From Flavobacteriaceae bacterium PS02337 (GTDB lineage Bacteria; Bacteroidota; Bacteroidia; Flavobacteriales; Flavobacteriaceae): DNA of 64,000 nt. Location: positions 1 to 64,000 of the forward strand of contig JASCOE010000011.1 of NCBI GenBank assembly GCA_029959285.1, in the 5' to 3' direction. The position numbers and the translations under genes were made by a program. The number at the start of each line of letters is the position of its first letter. Position 1 is the stretch's first letter. Positions 36,001-43,962 of the stretch are shown here, one piece after another. The notes under the pieces are model-generated. The model was not told where the DNA came from, searched no databases, and saw only the letters and a list, made by a program, of their open reading frames with translations.

Positions 36001-36315
36001 AATGCTAATACTACAATGTGGTCACCATATATGAGAACTGCTATATTTACAGATTGGGCAGTTGAAGACGCATCGTTTTTAAGATTAAATACTTTAACAT
36101 TAGGGTATACAGCACCTGAGATGTTTACATCTAAACTTGGAGTTTCTAAATTGAGATTCTATTTGACGGCAAGCAATGTTTTTGTTTGGACAAACTATTC
36201 GGGTTCTGATCCGGAAGTTTCTACTAGAAGAAAAAACCCGCTTACACCAGGGGTTGATTCAAGTCCGTATCCAAGAAGCAGACAAATGGTTTTTGGTATG
36301 AATCTTAATTTCTAA
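33073..36315 (+). CDS. SusC/RagA-type TonB-dependent outer-membrane transporter
   Basis: This is a 1080-residue outer-membrane importer of oligosaccharides. It has a signal peptide (to AQ at about 32), a carboxypeptidase-regulatory-like domain (about 35-110, GTVKDAAGLSLPGVNVLEKG), a plug (about 115-235: VVVIGYGTSKKSDLTGAVS, ALTGRIAGVQV, DAASTAIYGSRGANGVILITTKKG) and a 22-strand barrel ending in a C-terminal aromatic (MNLNF). It opens a three-gene operon with SusD and a DUF5123-like lipoprotein, 17 bases apart each. Confidence 0.95.
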   Translation: MNFKELLNKGADFCFKLVFLLCLLIGSQAFAQGTTIEGTVKDAAGLSLPGVNVLEKGTKNGTSTDFDGHYKIKLTNPKAILSFSFIGFKTIEVSAAGKTKVDATLTEDSNSLNEVVVIGYGTSKKSDLTGAVSTISGTDLKKVPVANVAEALTGRIAGVQVTSAEGSPDADIRIRVRGGGSLTQDASPLIIVDGFPINSMNDISSSDIDSMTVLKDAASTAIYGSRGANGVILITTKKGKDGKIAVNFNMFYGMKTMAKQIDVLSPDDYTKWQYEYALLSQTGTKVASDPSSYTKYFGNWQDQDMYKGLKGDNWQKQIFGRTGEVQSRDLGIRGGMDKLNYNFNFAHYDEKAIMIGSNYKRNNLSLALKSKLNDKIDVGFTVRYSDTEIDGGGVNEQNEKSSADSRMRTIVGYAPLPVAGLSSDDVSGDGSDVLVNPLRSVYDNDRQQFRKNFNMLGSFGWELVDNLKLNVDLGLDNFSNLDYRFYGLTTYYIANAPLGPLQGMPAMIMGDSKERRFRNANTLNYDFKKIMGENHHLTALLGQESINYNSNTVTTTIHGYPKFFDFDKAKNLTTQGTPQSVDNYYSPDDKLLSFFGRANYDYKNRYILSATFRADGSSKFLEQNRWGYFPAFAAGWKISEESFLKNVSAINLLKLRASYGEAGNNNIPVGQQVQIFQSTATTWINGVTSIWAPSKTMPNPDLKWETTVTQNFGLDFGFFNNRLNGNFDVYKNITSDLLINFPVPGSGYDFQYRNMGETQNTGFEATINVVAIEKAKYGLNFSFNMGINKNRINSLGVMNNFGAATGWASSQIGDDYLIQVGSSLGTMYGYKNDGRYEVSDFDYVGGKYVLKTGVVSTATTLVGDGSALKPGDMKLKDVNGDGKVDLTDKTVIGNVNPKSSGGFVINGNAYGFDLMAAFNWSIGNDVYNADKIEFSTANASAQYKNLNSTMADGNRWTNLDPVSGQLVTDPAALTALNANTTMWSPYMRTAIFTDWAVEDASFLRLNTLTLGYTAPEMFTSKLGVSKLRFYLTASNVFVWTNYSGSDPEVSTRRKNPLTPGVDSSPYPRSRQMVFGMNLNF

Positions 36316-36332
36316 TTTTAATTACTACAAAA

Positions 36333-38135
36333 ATGAAACATAAAATAATAATAGCGGGATTGATAATTTCGGGTTTATTTAGCTCTTGCCAGCAATTTGA
36401 AGACGACTATTTAGACTCGCCTGCTCAATCAACATTAGATGCGGCTTTAATATTTTCTACAGCTGGACTTGCAAAAGGAGCTGTTGACGGAATAAAAGTG
36501 CCATTTGCTGAGACGAACTCTTATAGAGGAAGATTTTTACCATATTATGGATTAAATACAGACGTAGAGTGGTATAATACTTCTCAAACGGCTGGAGATA
36601 AAGCAGATTTATGTGTTTACGATGCAAAGCCAGGTAACACAGAAATGAATACGACAAATAATGCTTATGCAATGATGTTTTCTGGAATTGAGCGTGCCAA
36701 TGTTTGTATTAAAGGAATACGTCAATATGGAAATCCTACAGCAGGATCAGAAATGGGACAATTGTTAGGTGAAGCTTTAACTCTTAGAGCAATCTATTAT
36801 GCAGATTTAGTTAAAGCTTGGGGTGATGTTCCAGCTCGTTTTGAACCTATTACGAGTGAAACTTTATATTTAGCTAAATCAAGTAGAGATGTTATTTACA
36901 AACAATTAATTGCAGATTTAGGAGAAGCTTCAACATTGGTAGCTTGGCCTAACGCAACAGCTTATACAAGTACGGTAGAACATGTAAATAAAGCTTTCGT
37001 TAAAGCATTTAGAGCGCGTTTGGCTTTGGTTGCAAGTGGTTTTCAACAATATCCTGATGGAGTTAGAAGAAGCAGTGATCCAGAACTTTCGGTTGCAAAT
37101 ATGTATGCATTGGCATTAAGAGAATCTCGCGAAGTTATTCAAAGTGGTTCTGCTCGTTTAGAAACTACTTTTGAAGGATTATGGAGAAAATATAATGAAG
37201 AAAATACTGCTGCAGGTGGAGAATCTCTTTGGGAACTTCCTTTCGCAGATGGACGTGGTAGAATGTTATTTACTTTCGCTGTAAAACACACAGCAGCTAG
37301 TGATCAATTTCAAGCTAACGGAGCTAACCGTGGTGGTGTAGCTGGTCCATTACCATTTATTTTCTACGATTACGATCAAGTAGATACACGTAGAGATGTT
37401 ACTTGTGTACCTTATAAATATGGTGCAGCAACTAATAATATTGCTAAACAAGAATTAGGTACGCTAGATACTTGGTATTTTGGAAAATATCGTTACGAAT
37501 GGATGAAGCGTTACGTAACTTCTACTAATGATGATGGAGTTAATAAAATGTACATGCGTTATGCTGAGGTACTTCTTATCGCTGCTGAAACTGCAAACGA
37601 ATTAGAAGGTCCAAGCTCGGCTATGCCTTATTTGAAAGAAATTCGTAGAAGATCATTCCCTGCTGCTTCTCAAGCTGTAAAAGTAGAAAACTATGTAAAT
37701 GCTTTAACTAGTAAAGAAGCAATGTTTACTGCTCTTGTCAATGAAAATAAATATGAGTTTACAGGTGAAATGGAACGTAAACAAAATTTAATTCGTTGGA
37801 ATTTGTTGAAAGTAAAATTAGATGAAGCGAAAGTAAAAATGGCAGCTTTATCAGCTCGTACTGGTGAATATGCTGATGTACCAACTACTTTGTATTATAA
37901 ATTTAAAACAGATAATGTATCTATTGATATCTACGGATTAAATAGAGGTGAAAATGTAAATCCAGGAGCAACTTATACAGCTGTAACTTGGACATGGACA
38001 GGAACTGCTGCAGATGCTAAAGTAAGCTCATTGTACAAAACTGGAGTTAATCCTGATAACAGACAATTCTGGCCAATATGGCAAGTGTTTATTGACGGAA
38101 GTAATGGTCAGTTGAAAAATGATTACGGGTATTAA
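36333..38135 (+). CDS. SusD/RagB-type glycan-binding lipoprotein
   Basis: This 600-residue surface lipoprotein has a lipobox Cys19 (GLFSSC) and a TPR-like SusD fold: LGEALTLRAIYYADLVKAWGDVPARFEP at about 145-170, and YMRYAEVLLIAAETANEL with MPYLKEIRRR near 405-440. It forms the lid and glycan-capture partner of the preceding SusC. The repeated short insertions relative to SusD are normal for the family. Confidence 0.93.
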   Translation: MKHKIIIAGLIISGLFSSCQQFEDDYLDSPAQSTLDAALIFSTAGLAKGAVDGIKVPFAETNSYRGRFLPYYGLNTDVEWYNTSQTAGDKADLCVYDAKPGNTEMNTTNNAYAMMFSGIERANVCIKGIRQYGNPTAGSEMGQLLGEALTLRAIYYADLVKAWGDVPARFEPITSETLYLAKSSRDVIYKQLIADLGEASTLVAWPNATAYTSTVEHVNKAFVKAFRARLALVASGFQQYPDGVRRSSDPELSVANMYALALRESREVIQSGSARLETTFEGLWRKYNEENTAAGGESLWELPFADGRGRMLFTFAVKHTAASDQFQANGANRGGVAGPLPFIFYDYDQVDTRRDVTCVPYKYGAATNNIAKQELGTLDTWYFGKYRYEWMKRYVTSTNDDGVNKMYMRYAEVLLIAAETANELEGPSSAMPYLKEIRRRSFPAASQAVKVENYVNALTSKEAMFTALVNENKYEFTGEMERKQNLIRWNLLKVKLDEAKVKMAALSARTGEYADVPTTLYYKFKTDNVSIDIYGLNRGENVNPGATYTAVTWTWTGTAADAKVSSLYKTGVNPDNRQFWPIWQVFIDGSNGQLKNDYGY

Positions 38136-38151
38136 TAAATTATAAATTATT

Positions 38152-39729
38152 ATGAAAACAAAATATATATTTAAAGGATTAATAGCCGCATTACTACTTG
38201 CAATTTCAGTTTCAAGCTGCGAAAGTTATAATGAAGGATTATTAGACGGTATAGGAAACACAAGAGAATTTTCACCTATTGGTCTTAAAGCCACAATTAG
38301 AAATCAAACCACAGTTGAATTAACTTGGACAACAAAAAGTGACGAAAATGCTGATCATTACGTAATAGAATTTAGTGCAGATGATCCTGAGTTCAAAACT
38401 ATTTACAAAACGGTAAATGTAACAGCATCACAGCTTCCTGTGCAAGTTGCATTAGAAGGAGAAACTGTTTATTCTATTAGAGTAAAAGCAGTTAATGGAG
38501 GTGGTTTAGAAGATTCTAAATGGTCTATTACAACTGCAACAACATTGTCTGAGCAACTTTTCACAGCTGTACAACCAGCAGATATTGATGCAAAACAAGT
38601 TACGTTAAGATGGGTTCCAAATAGTACGGTTACTCAAATTACAGTAATGCCAGGAAATATTTCTCGTACAATTACTCCGGCCGAGAAAACAGCTGGTGTA
38701 GCTGTAATAACTGGACTTACAGCAGAAACAGCTTACACAGCAACATTATTAAATGGAGCTAAGAAAAGAGGAGTGGTAACTTTTACAACAGGAATAGATA
38801 TCGGAACTGGTATTTTAATAAAACCAGAAGATAATATCTTCCAAAAAATTACCGATGCACCTGCTGGATCTGTTTTAGTTTTCATGCCTGGAGATTATAC
38901 AGCGCAAACTGGAACAATAGCTGTAAACAAAACACTAACATTAAGAGGTTTAAGACCAGCTGATAAATCAAAACTTAAAGTTAATTTCACTCTTGGTAAT
39001 AATCCTGCTAATGCTAGCGAAGTGGTTAATTTCTCATTAATCGACTTAGATTTGAATGGAACAGGTACAACTGGTGGAGCAATAACAATTGGCACAGCAT
39101 CGCCAACACAATTAGGAGATGTTTTAATAAGCGGTTGTAACGTTCATGATTATCCTTCTCAGTTAATGTACGGAAATGCATTGGCTAGATTAAAATCATT
39201 TACTGTTGATAATAGTATTATTAAAAATGTAAACACTGCTGCTGGTGCTGATTTTATAGATTTCAGAACTACTTATGTGGCAACTGTAACTTTAACAAAA
39301 AGTACTTTCGATAATTGTTCATCTCGTGACTTTATTCGCTTAGATGCGGCTGCTACATTATCTGGAACAGGTTTGACTAGTACTGTTTTAGTCGACGCAT
39401 GTACAATATATGCGCCTACTTTACCAGCAGCAAGTAGAATTTTATATGTGCGTTTTGTCTCAAATACATTAACAGTACGTAATACATTGTTGGCAGTTGG
39501 ATCAGCTGTTTATACGAACTCAACTGCAACAGCAGCTCCGACGTTCTCAAATAATAATAATTTCAATTCGACTGGTTTGCAAGCTACAGGAAGTAATAAT
39601 AGACCTGATGCTACTGCAACTGTACTTGATCCTCAATTTACAAGTGCAGCAACAGGAAACTTTACAATTAAAAATCAAACTTTAATTGATAGAAAAGTTG
39701 GAGATCCACGTTGGATTACGGGTAACTAG
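38152..39729 (+). CDS. Surface lipoprotein, FN3 plus DUF4957/DUF5123-like beta-helix
   Basis: This 525-residue lipoprotein has lipobox Cys23 (SVSSC). Two fibronectin-III-like modules (about 45-130 and 135-215: TTVELTWTTKSDENADHYVIEFSA, QVTLRWVPNSTVTQI) precede a right-handed beta-helix (about 220-525) of the DUF4957/DUF5123 kind, with strand repeats such as SLIDLDLNGTGTTGG and ISGCNVHDYPSQ. These proteins occur in SusCD loci for pectin-like glycans and are thought to bind rather than cleave. No lyase residues are evident. It is the last gene of the operon, followed by a terminator. Confidence 0.72.
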   Translation: MKTKYIFKGLIAALLLAISVSSCESYNEGLLDGIGNTREFSPIGLKATIRNQTTVELTWTTKSDENADHYVIEFSADDPEFKTIYKTVNVTASQLPVQVALEGETVYSIRVKAVNGGGLEDSKWSITTATTLSEQLFTAVQPADIDAKQVTLRWVPNSTVTQITVMPGNISRTITPAEKTAGVAVITGLTAETAYTATLLNGAKKRGVVTFTTGIDIGTGILIKPEDNIFQKITDAPAGSVLVFMPGDYTAQTGTIAVNKTLTLRGLRPADKSKLKVNFTLGNNPANASEVVNFSLIDLDLNGTGTTGGAITIGTASPTQLGDVLISGCNVHDYPSQLMYGNALARLKSFTVDNSIIKNVNTAAGADFIDFRTTYVATVTLTKSTFDNCSSRDFIRLDAAATLSGTGLTSTVLVDACTIYAPTLPAASRILYVRFVSNTLTVRNTLLAVGSAVYTNSTATAAPTFSNNNNFNSTGLQATGSNNRPDATATVLDPQFTSAATGNFTIKNQTLIDRKVGDPRWITGN

Positions 39730-39750
39730 AATTCATGGTTAATAAATAAG

Positions 39751-39790
39751 AAAAGCGGAATACAATTAAGTTTGTATTCCGCTTTTTTTT
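39751..39790 (+). terminator. Intrinsic terminator of the first Sus operon
   Basis: AGCGGAATACAA (39754-39765) pairs with TTGTATTCCGCT (39772-39783), followed by eight T. Confidence 0.85.
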
Positions 39791-39845
39791 TAGTCTCAGT
39801 TTTCAGTTACAGTTTTCAGTATACTGTGACTGAAAACTGCGACTA
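39791..39845. repeat. Intergenic inverted repeat, CAGTTTTCAGT family (copy 2)
   Basis: TAGTCTCAGTTTTCAGTT (39791-39808) is mirrored by ACTGAAAACTGCGACTA (39829-39845). It again sits between a plus-strand terminator and the stop of a convergent gene, the same arrangement as at 9982-10123. Confidence 0.75.
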
Positions 39846-39850
39846 AAAAA

Positions 39851-40423
39851 CTATTCGATCGATAAATCAAATTTTTGCAATAAACCAGCAAGCGCCGTAT
39901 GAGAAACTTTAGTTCCTTTAATCTTATTTTCTGACGGATCAAAAGCATAATTTCTAGAACTTCTGAAATCTGTTTTCTCCAAAATACTTTCCACGAAAGT
40001 GGCACTAGAAAGATCACAATTTTTAAAAACAGCTAAAGATAAATCGGTGTTAGAGAAATCAGTTTCTTTTAAGGAACAATCTGTAAAGTTGATCTTCTTT
40101 AATTTTTTATAAATGAAAGTGGAGTAATCCAAAACACAATCATCAAAATTCATTGAAAATAAAAAACTATTGCAAGCGCTAAAATCCAATCCCATCAATT
40201 TACAGCCGATAAATTTGATATTCTTTAAACCCGTATTTCGCAAAACAGCCAAAGAAAGATTACAGTTTTTGAAAGTGCAGTCTAGAAAATCATTGTGGCT
40301 CAAATCGCTTTTAGAAAAATTGCAATTAATGAATTCACAATTTACAAATTCGGTATTGGCTAAACTTTGTTCCGAATAATCGATGGTTTCAAAAGTTCGG
40401 TTTTGATATAATTTGGATTCCAT
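39851..40423 (-). CDS. Pentapeptide-repeat protein
   Basis: This 190-residue soluble protein consists of consecutive five-residue units of A/C-(D/N/F)-(L/F)-x-x type (TEFVNCEFINCNFSKSDLSH and SLKETDFSNTDLSLAVFKNC), which fold into a square beta-helix. The Cys-rich Qnr-like look is typical of Bacteroidota members. DNA-gyrase protection is known for some relatives, but nothing here proves it. It lies 24 bases downstream of the small ferredoxin-like gene and may be co-transcribed with it. Confidence 0.82.
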   Translation of the reverse strand: MESKLYQNRTFETIDYSEQSLANTEFVNCEFINCNFSKSDLSHNDFLDCTFKNCNLSLAVLRNTGLKNIKFIGCKLMGLDFSACNSFLFSMNFDDCVLDYSTFIYKKLKKINFTDCSLKETDFSNTDLSLAVFKNCDLSSATFVESILEKTDFRSSRNYAFDPSENKIKGTKVSHTALAGLLQKFDLSIE

Positions 40424-40447
40424 AAAATGTTTAAAAGGCGTGTAAAT

Positions 40448-40648
40448 TTATTCTAATTCGATACAATCGAAAATAGCATTGTTTTGAAGTAATTCAGCAA
40501 CGTTTAATTCGCTGTCTACTCTTAGAATATTGTCGCAATCTTCAAGATCGAAATTCCACTGAGATTCTGGTAATAATTGATCTAAAAGTGCAGAAGCCGA
40601 CTCAAATTTGGTTGGGCTGTCAACGGAAGTTTTAAAAACATAAATCAT
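40448..40648 (-). CDS. Small ferredoxin-fold-like protein (paralogue of 63501-63710)
   Basis: This is a 66-residue protein from the ATG at 40648 (MIYVFKTSVDSPTKFESASA); ATGs at 40657 and 40669 are alternatives. The pattern strand-helix-strand (WNFDLEDCDNILRVDS)-helix-strand suggests an HMA-like ferredoxin fold without a CxxC. It aligns with the small protein at 63501-63710 through (Y/F)KT(S/N)V, NFD and NIL(R/K). Function unknown. Confidence 0.6.
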   Translation of the reverse strand: MIYVFKTSVDSPTKFESASALLDQLLPESQWNFDLEDCDNILRVDSELNVAELLQNNAIFDCIELE

Positions 40649-40718
40649 AATTTGCATTTTTGAGGACACAAATTTCTGAAAAACGCATACATATTTGTTA
40701 GGATTCTGTAATCAATAA

Positions 40719-41639
40719 TTAGGACTTATCAATCATTTTTCTATATCGAATAGGAGAAATACCTTCTGCTTTTTTAAAAAACCGACTAAAGTAAGATTGA
40801 TCTTCAAAGCCAACCTGAGCAGCAATTTCACCAACAGAAAGTGTAGTTTGAAATAGTAAATATTTGGACTCTAATAATATGCTGTCATCAATCCACTTTA
40901 CGGCAGTTTTTCCTGTAACCGTTTTTACACATTTGTTTAAATGATTGGGAGTTACGTTTAAAAGCGAAGCGTAATAATTAACTTGGTGCTGTGTTTTAAT
41001 TTGATCGTGAATCAATTCTTTAAATTTTCCTGTAATAGCTTCGGCGGCAGAAATACTTTTAGAAGTTTTTACCGCATTTTTATTCATTTCATAAAACAAC
41101 GTAATCAAGTACGATTGCACAATATTCAAATCTGTAAACGCGGTTTCAGAATATTCCTTTTTCAATCGTTCCAAAATATTGGTAATAGCGCCAATATCTT
41201 CTGGACCCAATTTGATTTTAGGATTTCCTGAAATTTTCAAAAAATCAAAATCATTCAGCAATTCGCGGCTTCCGTATTTTCGAATTAAAACATCAGGATG
41301 AAATTGGCAGATATATCCATTATGAATATTGTTAACATTATCGAGTGAAAAAATCTGACCGGCCGGCACCATAATCATTTCGTTATCGGTTGTAATGTAT
41401 TCCTGATCACCCAATTTCATAACATGCTGCCCTGAAGAAATAAAAATTAAAGTATGACAAGAATGTTTTGATGGTGGAACAGGATGTTGCATGTGCATAA
41501 CCGCTTCGATTTCGAGACAGAAAAAATGATCCGAATTGGATTTGAAAAGCAAATGAATAGGATTGTCTTCTCCTAAGAATTTCTCTCGGAAACCTTTCGC
41601 TTCATACGTTTTTATTTTTTCAGCCGATTTTGTTTTCAT
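40719..41639 (-). CDS. AraC-family transcriptional regulator
   Basis: This 306-residue protein has an N-terminal cupin-like sensor (MQHPVPPSKHSCHTLIFISSG, then DNEMIMVPAGQIFSL) and a C-terminal AraC domain (VNYYASLLNVTPNHLNKCVKTVTGKTA and VGEIAAQVGFEDQSYFSRFFKKAEGISPIRYRK). It begins 3 bases after the DUF6642-like gene, so they form an operon. Target unknown. Confidence 0.82.
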   Translation of the reverse strand: MKTKSAEKIKTYEAKGFREKFLGEDNPIHLLFKSNSDHFFCLEIEAVMHMQHPVPPSKHSCHTLIFISSGQHVMKLGDQEYITTDNEMIMVPAGQIFSLDNVNNIHNGYICQFHPDVLIRKYGSRELLNDFDFLKISGNPKIKLGPEDIGAITNILERLKKEYSETAFTDLNIVQSYLITLFYEMNKNAVKTSKSISAAEAITGKFKELIHDQIKTQHQVNYYASLLNVTPNHLNKCVKTVTGKTAVKWIDDSILLESKYLLFQTTLSVGEIAAQVGFEDQSYFSRFFKKAEGISPIRYRKMIDKS

Positions 41640-41641
41640 CC

Positions 41642-42205
41642 TTAATAATATAATCTAAAATCGAGCAATTTGCATAAATTATAGTGTTTGGCATAAAGAT
41701 CTTCGACAACCTCAAAAAGATTATCATTTTCCTGATACAAACTAAAAAAAGCTTTATCAATCGTACTGCAGCTTGCAATTTTATTATAAGTCGAACCGTA
41801 ACCAGAAATCGCTCTGGCTCCCGTAATGTCTAAAAAATATTGTGCTTCTTCTCCATTCAAATCTAAAACTTTAAGATTCGCAAAATGAATGATTTTACCT
41901 TTCATTTTGCCTTCAAACAATTCAGCAATTTCTTCAAGACTGTAATAATAATCATGAAGACAAATATTATTTTGCTGTCCGGGCATTGCTAAATATATGA
42001 TTTCATAATCTTTAAAATTATGATCTTCGTACAATAAAATATTCAAACTTTCTTCTAGACCTTCAATCGTGTCACAAGTTTTATGAATGCTAGAAATGCC
42101 TTGGTCAATTGCCAATTCTTCCAGACATTTTACCACATTGGTTGTGGTCTCATCGTCTATATCTCGAACGCCTTCAAGGCAGAAAATAAATTTTTCATTA
42201 TCCAT
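41642..42205 (-). CDS. DUF6642-like protein
   Basis: This 187-residue soluble acidic protein has the segments KFIFCLEGVRDIDDE, YEIIYLAMPGQQNNICLHDYYYSLEEIAE and GARAISGYGSTYNKIASCSTID. I link it with moderate confidence to DUF6642, which has no known function. The GARAISGYG segment recalls caspase-like folds, but no catalytic His-Cys pair can be assigned with confidence. It is co-transcribed with the AraC gene. Confidence 0.5.
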   Translation of the reverse strand: MDNEKFIFCLEGVRDIDDETTTNVVKCLEELAIDQGISSIHKTCDTIEGLEESLNILLYEDHNFKDYEIIYLAMPGQQNNICLHDYYYSLEEIAELFEGKMKGKIIHFANLKVLDLNGEEAQYFLDITGARAISGYGSTYNKIASCSTIDKAFFSLYQENDNLFEVVEDLYAKHYNLCKLLDFRLYY

Positions 42206-42357
42206 GCAGTTTTTCTTTCTGTTTTTAAGGATTGAAATTCTTCTTTTTTGATTTTAACAAAAGTATTTTTTCTGAAACAAAATTCAGCATAGAAAGTAGA
42301 TTTTAACGTCTTTTTTAGATTTTAAATTTAGGTTAGAGCCACGTAAATTTTAAAGCT

Positions 42358-42365
42358 TATTTTTG
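42358..42365 (+). promoter_or_regulatory. Candidate -7 box of the nucleosidase gene
   Basis: TATTTTTG fits TAnnTTTG exactly and lies 22 bases before the ATG. Confidence 0.4.
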
Positions 42366-42386
42366 TAAACCGAAAATACATTACGC

Positions 42387-42989
42387 ATGATACAAATTAA
42401 CCAAACGGCATCTTTTGCCATTGAAGATATATTATTCTGTTTTGCACTCGAATCTGAAGCAGCAGAAGTTTTTAAAGGACAAAACGTTTTATTTACCGGA
42501 ATAGGAAAAGTAAATGCGGCGTACGAATTGACAAAAGCTATTCAAAAGAAAAAACCTGCTGTAATTGTAAATTTAGGATCGGCGGGAAGCAACTGTTTTC
42601 AAAAAGGCGACGTAATTTGCTGTACTAAATTTGTACAAAGAGACATGGATGTTCGTGGTTTGGGATTTTCACAATTTGAAACACCACTTTCTGGATTACC
42701 GCCAGTTTTAGAATATGGTTTATTGATGGATAATCTCCAAGAAGGAATCTGCGGAACAGGCGATAATTTTGAAATGGGACATTGTTCAGACGCCTATAAT
42801 GTGGTTGATATGGAAGGTTACGCTTTGGCGATGATTGCCATGAAAGAAAATATTCCGTTTTTAAGTTTAAAATATATTTCAGATGGCGCCGATGACAATG
42901 CCGCAGAAGATTGGTCGGTTCAGGTTCATAAAGCGGCGATTGCTTATGGTAAAATTTTAGGTTTGATTGAAGAGAAAATTTTTAATTGA
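42387..42989 (+). CDS. MTA/SAH nucleosidase-like enzyme
   Basis: This 200-residue cytoplasmic protein is of the purine-nucleoside phosphorylase superfamily. It contains the substrate loop VIVNLGSAGS and the ribose-binding and catalytic segment YNVVDMEGYALAMIA, where the Glu of DMEG binds ribose hydroxyls. KYISDGADDNAAEDW holds the catalytic Asp. It fits 5'-methylthioadenosine/S-adenosylhomocysteine (or futalosine-type) nucleosidases, slightly shorter than Pfs (~230). Confidence 0.8.
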   Translation: MIQINQTASFAIEDILFCFALESEAAEVFKGQNVLFTGIGKVNAAYELTKAIQKKKPAVIVNLGSAGSNCFQKGDVICCTKFVQRDMDVRGLGFSQFETPLSGLPPVLEYGLLMDNLQEGICGTGDNFEMGHCSDAYNVVDMEGYALAMIAMKENIPFLSLKYISDGADDNAAEDWSVQVHKAAIAYGKILGLIEEKIFN

Positions 42990-43003
42990 TTAATATTTTT
43001 TGC

Positions 43004-43744
43004 ATGCAACAAATTGAGCGTGAAATAGAAGATTTAATAACTAGTGTAGGTGCTGAAACCTTTATTAAATATTATAAAATTTATCAAGCACAAAAACATT
43101 TGAAGGATAACAGTTCTATTCGAATTGCTTTTAAGGAAAATAATGAAAGTTGGTCTCCCTCGACAATAAATACTAAAGCTTCAGGAGGCAAAAGAATATT
43201 TGAAAAAGGATATGAACAAGATGTATTATTTAGAATAATTAATAATTCAGTAAAGTTAAGTCAAGACGTTATTGATAAAGCCAAAGAATATTTAGTGCTT
43301 TCAATAGAAACTGAAGTTATAATGTCTTTACCAATCGACATAGAAACTGAAAAAATTAGATTAATAAAACTAAGAATACAACAATCTTTATTTAGAAAAA
43401 CTGTTGCTAGACATTGGGAAAAATGCGCGGTTACGAATTGTGAAAATTGGTCAATTCTCATTGCATCTCACATAAAACCTTGGAAAGATAGTAGTAATTT
43501 AGAGAAGCTAGATCCTTTTAATGGAATTTTATTGTCACCTATTTATGATAAATTGTTCGATAAATATTTAATTTCATTCGAAGATAATGGCAATATTTTG
43601 ATTTCGGATGAACTTACAAATAATGACTTAAATGCATTAAACGTAAGGAAAACAGATAAATTAAATTTTAATAAATTAGATAGAAGACATTTGGAATATT
43701 TAATTCATCATAGAAATATATTTTATTCAAGAAATAAAATATAG
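43004..43744 (+). CDS. HNH endonuclease domain protein
   Basis: This is a 246-residue protein from the ATG at 43004 (MQQIEREIEDLITSV); a TTG at 42986 overlapping the previous stop is less likely. Residues 1-130 are an unassigned N-terminal domain. Residues about 135-190 are an HNH nuclease: CAVTNCENWSILIASHIKPWKD and LDPFNGILLSPIYDKLFDKYLISF, with the HIKPW His and the downstream Asn and Asp-Lys. Orphan HNH proteins of this type are restriction-like or of unknown role. It is very AT-rich relative to its neighbours, which suggests transfer. Confidence 0.75.
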   Translation: MQQIEREIEDLITSVGAETFIKYYKIYQAQKHLKDNSSIRIAFKENNESWSPSTINTKASGGKRIFEKGYEQDVLFRIINNSVKLSQDVIDKAKEYLVLSIETEVIMSLPIDIETEKIRLIKLRIQQSLFRKTVARHWEKCAVTNCENWSILIASHIKPWKDSSNLEKLDPFNGILLSPIYDKLFDKYLISFEDNGNILISDELTNNDLNALNVRKTDKLNFNKLDRRHLEYLIHHRNIFYSRNKI

Positions 43745-43822
43745 TATTAATTCAAAACAGTTTTTCGACTTTAGTAATTAAAGGTAGCTTTAAGGAATAT
43801 AATTTCACATCCAAATTCACAT

Positions 43823-43865
43823 AAGAAAGTACATCTACACCCCTTAAAAAGAAAAAACTCCCTCT
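43823..43865 (+). promoter_or_regulatory. Candidate HTCS operator upstream of the HTCS gene (box A)
   Basis: AAGAAAG-T-ACAT-CT-ACACCCCT is followed by an A-rich spacer and CTCCCTC. The same block precedes the partner susC at 48291-48331. Two CCCT half-sites begin at 43841 and 43860. A TATTTTGCA promoter-like box follows at 43886. Confidence 0.55.
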
Positions 43866-43962
43866 TCTTTTTTCAGAATAAAGCCTATTTTGCACCGCAA
43901 TCGATTGATTTTTTTCATAGGTTTAACACAAATAATTATTCGGGCTTTATTCAATTTCCTTT

